Part shown: positions 7,435 to 14,764 of the stretch, in pieces
Numbering within the stretch: the stretch's first letter is position 1
How the letters are laid out: each line of letters opens with the position of its first letter
Assembly: GCA_002067315.1 (NCBI GenBank)
Contig: MVRA01000058.1
Coordinates: forward strand, 1-46,314
Reading direction: 5' to 3'
From: Methanocella sp. PtaU1.Bin125
GTDB lineage: Archaea; Halobacteriota; Methanocellia; Methanocellales; Methanocellaceae
Length of the DNA stretch: 46,314 nt
Position numbers and translations under genes: made by a program
Notes under the pieces: model-generated
The model's input: the letters and a program-made list of their open reading frames with translations, nothing else
Told to the model about the DNA's origin: nothing
Databases searched by the model: none

Positions 7435-8553
7435 CTACCTGCGGATACGCCGGTAGCTGACCAGTCCGGCGATCGCCACGATTAGCAGCACCAGGCCGAT
7501 CAGCCCGAAGTCCAGGAGATTCGTGCCGGAGCCGCCGATCAATGACGGGAGCGACGGCTGCACGTCGACCAGCGACGTACTGGTAACGTAAACGACGCCA
7601 TACGGGGTCTTGCCCGTGGCGATCGTACGGTCCACTTTCAGGGTGGCCGCGTCGATGACCGAAACCGACTCCCCGCCGGAGTTGGCCACGTAGACGTACC
7701 GGCCATCGTCGCTGACCGCGATGCCGGCCGGCATCTTCCCCACGGGTATCGTGCCCCGGATGGCACGGGCAGCCAGGTCGAGGACGGCGACCGTGTTGCC
7801 GTTCATGTTAGAGACGTAGGCAGTCTGCCGGTCCGGGCTCACCGCGATGCCCGAAGGCCCGTTGCCGGAAGGGACCATATCCGTCACCCGGCGCGTGGTC
7901 GTGTCGAAAAAAGACACGTTGCCATCGGTGGTGCTGGACAGCAAGGCCATGCTTTCGTTGACGAAGACGATGCCGTTATTACTGTCCACGGTCGGGATGG
8001 TCGCGCTAATCAGTCCCGTCGACGGGTCGATGATCAGCAGCGAGTTACCTCCCGGGTTGACCGCGTAGGCGAGCCCGTCCCTGCCGACGGCAATGCCGGC
8101 CGGGTGCGAGACCGGCACGGTCACGATCCGGTCGCCGGTGGCAACATTGTAGATCGAGAGGCAGAAGCTATAGGCGTTCGAGACAAAAGCCAGGGCGTTG
8201 TCGCCGCTGATGGCGACGCCGGTCGGCCCCAGCTCGACGTTAAAAGTGTTGATCACAGAATCGTTTACCGTGTCGACGACGGAGACAGTACCGCTGTCAT
8301 AGTTGACGACCAGCGCCCGGGAACCGTCGGGGCTGAGGGCCATGAGATAAGGCTGGCTCCCGGCCGGGATCATCCGGTCGACGGCTCCGGCCGAGAGGTT
8401 GATCACCTGGATAGAGTTATCGCCTTTACAGGTAACGTACAGCTTGTCGTTGTGGACGACGACCTGCTCCGACGCGGCCGCGATACTGCATAAGCATAAC
8501 GCCAGGACAATCATGATGATCGCTGCCGCAAACGTCCGTAACCTGTTGCCCAT
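7435..8553 (-). CDS. Secreted, membrane-anchored YVTN seven-bladed beta-propeller
   Basis: 372 residues. An N-terminal signal peptide (about 1-28) precedes seven recurring blades, each with a Y/A-V-x-N...V-x-V/I-I pattern (for example TAYVSNMNGNTVAVL and YVYVANSGGESVSVI). A single C-terminal membrane span (about 347-366) ends in YRRIRR. The propeller faces outside the cell. Related archaeal proteins are surface-layer-associated YVTN proteins; a specific ligand is unknown. Start ATG 8553 has gagagga upstream. A TATA-like sequence lies in the AT-rich stretch near 8610-8625. Confidence 0.85.
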   Translation of the reverse strand: MGNRLRTFAAAIIMIVLALCLCSIAAASEQVVVHNDKLYVTCKGDNSIQVINLSAGAVDRMIPAGSQPYLMALSPDGSRALVVNYDSGTVSVVDTVNDSVINTFNVELGPTGVAISGDNALAFVSNAYSFCLSIYNVATGDRIVTVPVSHPAGIAVGRDGLAYAVNPGGNSLLIIDPSTGLISATIPTVDSNNGIVFVNESMALLSSTTDGNVSFFDTTTRRVTDMVPSGNGPSGIAVSPDRQTAYVSNMNGNTVAVLDLAARAIRGTIPVGKMPAGIAVSDDGRYVYVANSGGESVSVIDAATLKVDRTIATGKTPYGVVYVTSTSLVDVQPSLPSLIGGSGTNLLDFGLIGLVLLIVAIAGLVSYRRIRR

Positions 8554-8665
8554 CGAATCCTCTCACATGTAGCGATAACTAAACAAATAAATGGTATTAT
8601 TGGTAAATAGACTTTATTATAAACAAGAATAGTAAATGACGAAAAAAGAGAGGGACAGGCTCAGT

Positions 8666-8836
8666 CTAGTGACCTTCCCGCGGCCCGGCGAACATGTCGA
8701 CAGGGTTCGGCACGAAACGGCGGATGGGACAGAGGTCTGCGTTACCGTTCGGCTGCAGGATGATCCGGAAGTTGGTGCACTCCCCGCTCTGGATGTTGAT
8801 GGGCCTGAAGAACTTGCACTGATGACATTCTGGCAT
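8666..8836 (-). CDS. Tiny four-cysteine protein, copy 1
   Basis: 56 residues. Cysteines at 4, 7, 20 and 36 (MPECHQCKFFRP...GECTNF...DLCPIRRFVP) give C-x2-C-x12-C-x15-C. The protein encoded at 8985-9119 has exactly the same spacing and the same C-K-F-(F/Y), G-E-C-T-N and FVP landmarks, which is strong evidence that both are real genes. The four cysteines could bind zinc or a [4Fe-4S] cluster, somewhat like small subunits of glycyl-radical decarboxylases; that comparison is weak. A TATA-like box lies near 8873-8883. The C-terminus is 12 residues longer than in copy 2. Confidence 0.8.
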   Translation of the reverse strand: MPECHQCKFFRPINIQSGECTNFRIILQPNGNADLCPIRRFVPNPVDMFAGPREGH

Positions 8837-8984
8837 TTAAGTATTTTTCCCCCGTCTGAAATCATTCGCGGCATTTATAATCCTTTGTTTCCTGGAAAAA
8901 CGCTGAATGATACGGGATTCGGGAAAGAGTCATAGAAACAGCTAACGCTGGTAAAACGGACGGCCCTGTAGCGAGGATTCGCCG

Positions 8985-9119
8985 TTATTTAGGCACGAAC
9001 ATCCGGGCCGGGCAGCGGGCGGTATCGTTGTCCGGCGGCACCGGTATGCCCACGTTGGTACATTCGCCCATCTTTGCGTCCTTTGGCTTGTAGAACTTAC
9101 ATTGCGAGCAGGTCGGCAT
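8985..9119 (-). CDS. Tiny four-cysteine protein, copy 2
   Basis: 44 residues with C4, C7, C20 and C36 (MPTCSQCKFYKP...GECTNV...ARCPARMFVPK), the same C-x2-C-x12-C-x15-C frame as copy 1. A Shine-Dalgarno-like gaggt lies 9 nt before the ATG. It sits between aspartate kinase and copy 1, all on the minus strand, about 130 nt from the kinase stop. Probably cytoplasmic and metal-binding. Function unknown. Confidence 0.8.
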   Translation of the reverse strand: MPTCSQCKFYKPKDAKMGECTNVGIPVPPDNDTARCPARMFVPK

Positions 9120-9190
9120 GGAACGCTACCTCAGAAACAGAGTATGTTACCGCGATGAAAAATAACCTTTTCGAAAAAGAAGGCAGAGTT

Positions 9191-9266
9191 AGAGCTTGTG
9201 CAGCTCTGTTAGAGCTTGTGCAGCTCTGTTAGAGCTTGTGCAGCTCTGTTAGAGCTTGTGCAGCTC
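9191..9266. repeat. Tandem 20-bp hairpin units at the 3' end of the aspartate kinase gene
   Basis: Three identical 20-bp units (9191-9210, 9211-9230, 9231-9250) and a 16-bp partial fourth (9251-9266). The partial unit is the last codons of the aspartate kinase gene, so the gene's own end has been copied downstream three times. Each unit is a small palindrome (agagct-tgtgc-agctct), so the transcript would carry a row of four 6-bp hairpins just at and after the stop codon. It may act as a terminator or stabiliser. Confidence 0.9.
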
Positions 9267-10652
9267 GAACTCGTCGTGGAGCACCTTCACGGCCCGGCTC
9301 GCGTCCTCCTTGTTGACCACGAAGGAGATGTTGGCCTCGGAGGAGCCCTGGCTGATCATGCGGATGTTGACCTTCTCCCGGCCCAGCGCGGTGAAGACCC
9401 GCCCGGCGATGCCGGGGTTTCCGGCCATGCCGGCGCCGACGACCGCGACCACGCAGACGTTGTTGTTGCACGTCAAATCCCGGGCGATCTCGCCGTTGAA
9501 CTCGGCCTTGAGGGCGGCGAGGGCTCTGTCCACCTGCGCGCCGTCGACGGCCAGCGAGACGTTGAACTCGCTCGACGCCTGGCTGATCATGATGATGTTG
9601 ATGTCCTCCCGGCCCAGCGCGGAGAAGATGCGCCCGGCGATGCCCGGGGTGCCGGACAGGCCGGCGCCGCTGATGTTGATCAGGCCGATGTTCTTGATCA
9701 TCGTCACGGCCTTGATCGGGCTGCGGCAGGAGGTGGCGTCCTTCATGAGCACGACGGTGCCCGGGTGCTCGGGCTGGAACGTGTTGAGCACCTTGACGGG
9801 GATGCCTTTCTTGACCGCCGGCTCGATGGTCTTGGGGTGCAGCACCTTGGCGCCGAAGTAGGACATCTCCATCGCCTCGAGATAGGTCACGACCGGCAGC
9901 GTCCGGGCCTGCGGCACCAGCCGCGGGTCGGTCGTCATGATGCCGTTGACGTCCGTGTAGATCCAGATCTCGTCCGCGTCGACCGCCGCGCCGATGATGG
10001 AGGCGCTGTAGTCCGAGCCGCCCCGGCCCAGCACGGTGATGACGCCCTTCTTGTCCGCCGCGACGAAGCCCGTGACCACGGGGATGAACCCGGCCTTGAG
10101 CAGCGGCATGAGACTTTCCTTGACCCGGACGTCCGTCACCGGGTCCAGCCGCGCGCTCTCGTAGCGGCTGTCGGTGATCACCCCGGCCTCCCCGCCGGAG
10201 AAGTGCTTCGACTTCATGCCCAAGTCGCGCAGCGAGCCGCTCAGGATCGGCACGCACATGCGCTCGCCGAACGAATAGATGTAGGCCAGCGAGCGGTTGG
10301 TCAGCTCGCCCAGGTAGCAGACGCCCACGAGGGCGTTTTTCAGCTCCGACAGGCGCTGCTGGATCTCCGCCCGGACCTCGTCCCGGACGGCAGCGTCGTG
10401 GATCGCGTCGACGATGGCCTTTTCGTGCCGGTCGGACAGCGCGGCGAAGTGCGTCTCGATCTCCTTCGCGCTGCAGGTATTGCTCGCCACCTGGGCCATC
10501 TCGAAGAGCTTATCGGTCACGCCGGTCATGGCCGAAGCGACCACTATGACCTCGTTGTCCTGGTCGTAGTACCTTTTCGCCAGCGCGGCCACGTTCCTGA
10601 TCTTAAGGCCGTCGCCCACCGAGGTGCCGCCGAACTTCATCACGATGCGCAT
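9249..10652 (-). CDS. lysC: Aspartate kinase
   Basis: 467 residues. Phosphorylates aspartate in the first step towards lysine, threonine and methionine. KFGGTSVG at residues 6-13 starts the amino-acid-kinase domain. Further motifs are SFGERM, TGFVAADKKG with VITVLGRGGSDYSA, and IYTDVNG. Two C-terminal ACT domains are plain (GLINISGAGLSGTPGIAGRI and VCVVAVVGAGMAGNPGIAGR), so feedback inhibition by an end product is likely. I chose the ATG at 10652 because gtgat, complementary to the 16S rRNA end, lies 5-10 nt upstream. A TTG two codons earlier is possible. The divergent ABC gene starts 183 bp away. Confidence 0.93.
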   Translation of the reverse strand: MRIVMKFGGTSVGDGLKIRNVAALAKRYYDQDNEVIVVASAMTGVTDKLFEMAQVASNTCSAKEIETHFAALSDRHEKAIVDAIHDAAVRDEVRAEIQQRLSELKNALVGVCYLGELTNRSLAYIYSFGERMCVPILSGSLRDLGMKSKHFSGGEAGVITDSRYESARLDPVTDVRVKESLMPLLKAGFIPVVTGFVAADKKGVITVLGRGGSDYSASIIGAAVDADEIWIYTDVNGIMTTDPRLVPQARTLPVVTYLEAMEMSYFGAKVLHPKTIEPAVKKGIPVKVLNTFQPEHPGTVVLMKDATSCRSPIKAVTMIKNIGLINISGAGLSGTPGIAGRIFSALGREDINIIMISQASSEFNVSLAVDGAQVDRALAALKAEFNGEIARDLTCNNNVCVVAVVGAGMAGNPGIAGRVFTALGREKVNIRMISQGSSEANISFVVNKEDASRAVKVLHDEFELHKL

Positions 10653-10806
10653 CGTCAATCACAATCCGTCTGATAGACAAGTATTAGTGATACTGTACAG
10701 GGTATATAATAAAATTCCGATACACGGATACCCCGGTAATACTGGACACCAGGGGCCCGGGGAGCGCCGATTTTTCCACGCCGTCGCCGGCAGTTTTAGA
10801 AACTGA

Positions 10807-10818
10807 TTAATATAATAC
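10807..10818 (+). promoter_or_regulatory. TATA box of the ABC exporter operon
   Basis: ttaatataatac, centred about 24 nt before the ATG at 10836, consistent with leaderless transcription of the ATPase gene. Confidence 0.6.
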
Positions 10819-10835
10819 TGCCATAGTATGAACGT

Positions 10836-11744
10836 ATGGCGATCGTCGAGGGCACGGACCTGGTGAAGGACTACGACGGGCTGCGGGCCGTCGATCACGT
10901 GAGCTTCGCCATCGACCGGACGGAGTGCTTCGGCTTTCTCGGGCCCAACGGCGCCGGCAAGACGACGGTCATGAAGATGATCTACTGCCGCACGCCGGTG
11001 ACGCACGGCGACGTCCGGGTCGGCGGCATCAGTGTCCGGATGGAGCCCCGGCAGGTGAAGGACATGATCGGAGTGGCGACCCAGGACGACACGCTGGACC
11101 GCGACCTGACGGTCTTCGAGAACCTGATGGTCTACTCCCGCTACTTCGACACCCCCCGTGCCGTGGCCAGGCAGCGGATCGGCGACCTGCTCGCCCGTTT
11201 CGACCTGACGGGGAAAAGGGACACCAACGTGGACGACCTCTCCGGCGGCATGCGGCGAAAGCTGATCGTCGCCCGGGCGCTGATCAACGACCCGAGCATC
11301 CTGATCCTCGACGAGCCCACGACAGGCCTCGACCCGCAGGCCCGGCGACAGATATGGGACATGGTGATCCGGCTCAAGACGGAGGGCAAGACCATCATCC
11401 TGACCACCCACTACATGGACGAGGCACAGGAGCTCTGCGATCGCATCGCCGTTATGTTCAGCGGCCGGATCCTGGAGTGCGGCACCCCTGAAGACATGAT
11501 CAGCCGCGTGGTGGGCGCGCACGTCTGCGAAATATACGCCCGGGACGAGACGGCGGTGAGAGAGATCAGGAAGAACATCTCGGGCAACATGGAGCAGGTG
11601 GGGAACCGGCTCTACGTGTACGGCGACAACCCGGAGGAGCTGGCGATGAAATGCGACCACGTCAGGTCGGAGTACCGGGTGGTGCGCCGGACCAGCCTGG
11701 AGGACGTGTTTCTCAAGCTCACGGGAGGGAAGGAGATCAAATGA
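10836..11744 (+). CDS. ABC exporter ATP-binding protein (NodI/CcmA type)
   Basis: 302 residues. Drives export by the permease encoded next. Walker A GPNGAGKT (36-43), Q-loop region around ATQDD (81-85), signature LSGGM (135-139), Walker B ILILDE (155-160) and the switch histidine in TTHYMDEAQ are all present. The C-terminal 70 residues form the regulatory domain common in ABC-2 exporters (SLEDVFLKLTGG). The ATG at 10836 has no Shine-Dalgarno but a TATA box 24 nt upstream. The stop overlaps the permease ATG as ATGA. Substrate unknown; drug, lipid or polysaccharide exporters all use this type. Confidence 0.92.
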   Translation: MAIVEGTDLVKDYDGLRAVDHVSFAIDRTECFGFLGPNGAGKTTVMKMIYCRTPVTHGDVRVGGISVRMEPRQVKDMIGVATQDDTLDRDLTVFENLMVYSRYFDTPRAVARQRIGDLLARFDLTGKRDTNVDDLSGGMRRKLIVARALINDPSILILDEPTTGLDPQARRQIWDMVIRLKTEGKTIILTTHYMDEAQELCDRIAVMFSGRILECGTPEDMISRVVGAHVCEIYARDETAVREIRKNISGNMEQVGNRLYVYGDNPEELAMKCDHVRSEYRVVRRTSLEDVFLKLTGGKEIK

Positions 11745-12517
11745 GGCTCGAGTGGCCGTCGCTGCGGGCCCGGCACGTCTGGAGCCGGGACCTCGAAGTG
11801 TTCCGGAAGTTTTTCATCTCGAGCATCCTGCCCTTCTTCGCCGAGCCGCTGCTGTACATTCTCGCCCTGGGCTACGGGCTCGGGTTTTTCGTGGGGAGCA
11901 TCGGCGACGTCCCTTATCCGGCGTTCCTGGCGCCGGGCATCCTCTCGTACTCGGCCATGTTCGCGGCATCCTCCGAGTGCACGTACTCGACGTTCGTCCG
12001 GATGCACTTCCAGAAGACCTTCGACGCGGTCCTCAGCACCCCGGTCAACATCGAGGACATCGTGCTCGGGGAAATCCTGTGGGGAGCGACCAAGAGCGTG
12101 ATCAGCGGCGTCTGCATCTTCGCGGTAATTTACGCGCTCGGGCTGGTCCGGCCCGAGTCCGCCGTCATCATCGTGCCGACAGTGGCGCTGGTCGGGGTCA
12201 TGTTCGCGTCGCTGGGCATGTTCTTCACCTCGATCGTGCCGACCATCGACTCGTTCAACTACTATTTCACGCTGGTGATCTCGCCGATGTTCCTCCTGTC
12301 CGGCGTGTTCTTCCCGCTCAGCGGCAGCAACCTGCCCGACTTCGTCCCCGTGATCGCCTGGTTCATGCCGCTGACGCACGCCGTAAACGTGATACGCCCG
12401 GCGGCACTGGGCCAGTACTCCGCGGGCTTCGCCGGTGACATCCTCTGGATGGCCGTCTTCACGCTGGTCTTCTACGTGATCTCGACAGTGCTGATGCGAC
12501 GCCGACTCATACAGTAA
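11741..12517 (+). CDS. ABC-2 type exporter permease (NodJ type)
   Basis: 258 residues with about six membrane spans, the membrane partner of the ATPase just upstream. The pattern FFAEPLLYILALGYGLG near the N-terminus and SPMFLLSGVFFPL plus FMPLTHAVNVIR near the C-terminus match the ABC-2 NodJ/DrrB permeases. The ATG at 11741 lies in the ATGA overlap and has ggagat upstream. The stop codon is followed directly by the R2 palindrome. Confidence 0.9.
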   Translation: MRLEWPSLRARHVWSRDLEVFRKFFISSILPFFAEPLLYILALGYGLGFFVGSIGDVPYPAFLAPGILSYSAMFAASSECTYSTFVRMHFQKTFDAVLSTPVNIEDIVLGEILWGATKSVISGVCIFAVIYALGLVRPESAVIIVPTVALVGVMFASLGMFFTSIVPTIDSFNYYFTLVISPMFLLSGVFFPLSGSNLPDFVPVIAWFMPLTHAVNVIRPAALGQYSAGFAGDILWMAVFTLVFYVISTVLMRRRLIQ

Positions 12518-12806
12518 GCCGCCAGGACGCCAAGAGAAGAGTCCAAGGCGCCACTGTAGAAACTAAGAGGCGCCAGGACGCCAAGTATATTTTTTAGTAT
12601 CAAGGCGCCAAGTGTTAAAGTTGTTGTTCAGGATAGTTTGAATCGCACGAATCAGGCTCTTGGACCCCTGACGCCTTGAAACTAAAAAAAACACTTGGCT
12701 TCCTGGCATCTTGAATATTAAAAAAGTACACTTGGCGCCTTGGCGCCTCTTAGTTTCTACAATGGCGCCTTGGACTCTTCTCTTGGAAACTTGGCGCCTT
12801 GGCGGT
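12518..12806. repeat. R2 long palindrome between convergent genes, copy a
   Basis: The 41 nt at 12535-12575 are the reverse complement of 12741-12781 with one mismatch, and pairing continues outwards to both stop codons with some loops. Motifs such as cttggcgcc recur on both arms. The element fills the whole gap between the permease stop (12515-12517) and the stop of the small gene on the other strand (12807-12809). Copy b at 25870-26154 has the same arms (gtagaaactaagag) and the same setting. No gene is visible inside. Confidence 0.9.
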
Positions 12807-13004
12807 TTACTCGTCGCGGATGATGCTCAGGTCGTTTTTGTCGCAGATCGCCGTGCCGTATTCGCCGAAGTCCACTTCGAAGGTGTTCCATCCGCTGCCG
12901 GAGATCTTGGTGACGATCACGCCTTCGGCGCCCTCCGGTATGGAGCCTCCGTCGATGGAGACCTTGATCTCGCGGAGCAGCACTACACGGTCGTTCTGTC
13001 GCAT
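12807..13004 (-). CDS. Small SH3-like protein, DUF4926-like
   Basis: 65 residues, predicted cytoplasmic, mostly beta-strands. The layout (NDRVVLLREI...IPEGAEGVIV...FEVDFGEYGTAICDKNDLSII) resembles small KOW/SH3-like barrels such as DUF4926, where a Gly-Val/Thr-Val turn follows a proline/glycine stretch. Function unknown. The ATG at 13004 is preceded by an AT-rich box (about 13025-13035), consistent with a leaderless transcript diverging from thiD, which starts 83 bp away. Confidence 0.65.
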   Translation of the reverse strand: MRQNDRVVLLREIKVSIDGGSIPEGAEGVIVTKISGSGWNTFEVDFGEYGTAICDKNDLSIIRDE

Positions 13005-13086
13005 ATAATGAACAAGGCATTGATCGGGTTAAATCTTTTTGCTCCCGCGATAATCCTTATTATTCGTCCGCGCCATTCTATCCAGC

Positions 13087-13860
13087 ATGGACATCATCAC
13101 CCTGACCATCGCCGGGTCAGATTCGGGCGGCGGCGCCGGCGTGCAGGCCGACCTCAAGACATTCCACGCCCTCGGGGTGCACGGGGCCTGCGCCATCACG
13201 GCGCTCACCTCGCAGAACACGACTGGCGTGCAGGCCGTTTTCGACGTCCCGCCGGCCGTTATCGCCAGCCAGATCGACTCGGTCATGGCCGACTTCCCGG
13301 TCCGGTACGCGAAAACCGGCATGCTGTCGCGGTCGGAGACCGTCCGGCTGGTGGCCGGGAAAGTCCGGCAATACGGGCTCAAGGTCGTCGTCGACCCGGT
13401 CATGGCCGCGGAGGCCGGGGGCAGGCTGCTGAACCCGGACGCGGTCGAAGCGCTGAGAACCGACCTGTTGCCGCTGGCGGAGGCGATCACGCCGAACGTC
13501 TACGAGGCGGGCGTGCTGTCCGGCGTCGAAATCCGCGACATGGACTCGGCCAGGGAAGCCTGTAAAAAGATCCACGCGCCGGGGGTAAAGTACGTCGTGC
13601 TCACCGGCGGCCACTTCGGCGGCAGGGACATCCTGTACGACGGCACGAAGTTCACTGTCTTCGAAGGGCCGCTCGTCAAAGGGGGCACCCACGGCACCGG
13701 CTGCACCTATGCGGCGGCGCTGACCGCGTACCTCGCGAAGGGCGAGCCGATCGAGGCCGCGTGCGATAAGGCGAAGCGGTTCGTGAAAGAGGCCGTCCTG
13801 GGCTCGATGGACGTCGGCCACGGCGTGCACCCGGTCAATCCCGGCGGATGCCGTCGTTAA
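13087..13860 (+). CDS. thiD: Hydroxymethylpyrimidine / phosphomethylpyrimidine kinase
   Basis: 257 residues. Phosphorylates HMP and HMP-P in thiamine synthesis. Ribokinase-fold motifs are [19 protein letters not shown] at the N-terminus (substrate site), [23 protein letters not shown], and the anion hole [16 protein letters not shown] with its catalytic Cys/Gly segment near residue 200. The protein stops after the kinase domain, with no ThiN-type C-terminal domain, which many archaeal ThiD proteins carry. ATG 13087; a TATA-like ttattatt lies about 35 nt upstream. The neighbours are not thiamine genes. Confidence 0.92.
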   Translation: MDIITLTIAGSDSGGGAGVQADLKTFHALGVHGACAITALTSQNTTGVQAVFDVPPAVIASQIDSVMADFPVRYAKTGMLSRSETVRLVAGKVRQYGLKVVVDPVMAAEAGGRLLNPDAVEALRTDLLPLAEAITPNVYEAGVLSGVEIRDMDSAREACKKIHAPGVKYVVLTGGHFGGRDILYDGTKFTVFEGPLVKGGTHGTGCTYAAALTAYLAKGEPIEAACDKAKRFVKEAVLGSMDVGHGVHPVNPGGCRR

Positions 13861-13956
13861 GACTTTTTTTCGCAGCCGGCTCTTGCAGCACATCGATTGA
13901 GCGATCATACGAAAGAGGATATATACGCCGATGCCCGATTATGATGGGGAGCGGAT

Positions 13957-14610
13957 ATGGAAGGAGCCTTTATAAGGAGAAGCGGAGCGCGCTTCTGCGT
14001 CGCCGCGATCGCCGTGTACGTGATCTGCACGCTCGTATCGGCGCTCTTCATGACGAAACCGTTCGATCCGCTGGGCAACTGGATCGGCGACCTCGGGAAT
14101 TCGGCTTTCAACCCGCAGGGCGCGATCATCTACAACGGAGGCGTCATCCTGACCGGGCTGCTGCTCGCGCCGTTCATGCTGAGCCTGGCCCACTGGCACA
14201 TCGGCCCGCAGTGGTCGAGACGGATGCTCACAGCGGCGGAAGCGGCAGGCATCGCCCTGTGCCTGGGCATGGTACTGCTGGGCCTGTTCCCTGAGACCGC
14301 GGGAGGCCTCCACCTGCATCTCTCCGAGTTCGTCTACGCCGCCATTACCGTGCTGATCATCCTGGTCAACGTGGCGCTCTACCGCAACGTCAGGTACCGG
14401 TTATGGGTCATCCCCGTGCTGGGCTTCGCGTCGTTCCTGCTGAACTGTTTCCTCATCGGACTTTACCTCGCGAACGTCAGGCCCGCCATGTTTACCGTAT
14501 ATCTCTGGATGTCGGTCTACCTGGCGTTCTTCTGGATCTTCCTGTTCTGCTACAATGCGCTGGCGACCCGGGCGCCGGACCTGATGGACACCACCCACGG
14601 GCTGCTGTGA
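13957..14610 (+). CDS. DUF998 family membrane protein
   Basis: 217 residues with six hydrophobic spans. The segment DPLGNWIGDLGNSAFNPQ and YNGGVILTGLLLAPF is typical of the DUF998 family, and HLHLSEFVYA is a likely conserved polar patch in the membrane. Function of the family is unknown. The ATG at 13957 has ggggagcggat upstream, a usable Shine-Dalgarno. An IS element is inserted 150 bp downstream. Confidence 0.8.
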   Translation: MEGAFIRRSGARFCVAAIAVYVICTLVSALFMTKPFDPLGNWIGDLGNSAFNPQGAIIYNGGVILTGLLLAPFMLSLAHWHIGPQWSRRMLTAAEAAGIALCLGMVLLGLFPETAGGLHLHLSEFVYAAITVLIILVNVALYRNVRYRLWVIPVLGFASFLLNCFLIGLYLANVRPAMFTVYLWMSVYLAFFWIFLFCYNALATRAPDLMDTTHGLL

Positions 14611-14764
14611 GGAGGACGGCCGGCCGGTGAGATAACGTGCGCGCGCGGGCGGCCGGGGCGGGGGGTGGCCCTATTATGGCCAGGCTGGCAGGGAGCGGTT
14701 TGCTCACCCTGATATTGGTACTGTTATTGTTAAATAAAAGTGAACAATAGTTAAATGGTTCTTC
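14611..14764. other. GC-alternating and G-rich spacer before IS-B
   Basis: After the DUF998 stop there is a gtgcgcgcgcgggcgg tract followed by a G-run-rich stretch (about 14655-14667). The remainder is AT-rich. No gene seen. A comparable GC-alternating plus G-run sequence recurs at 42762-42812 and at the end of the window. Confidence 0.5.

Noticed and set aside
8617-8935. Overlapping ORFs of 85 (minus) and 99 (plus) codons at the first mini-protein
   Set aside because: The shorter 56-residue frame is preferred because its cysteine spacing is matched by the neighbouring paralogue; the longer frames are Ser/Thr-rich or lack similarity.
9216-10673. Plus-strand ORF opposite aspartate kinase
   Set aside because: Antisense shadow with biased composition; aspartate kinase on the other strand has clear motifs.
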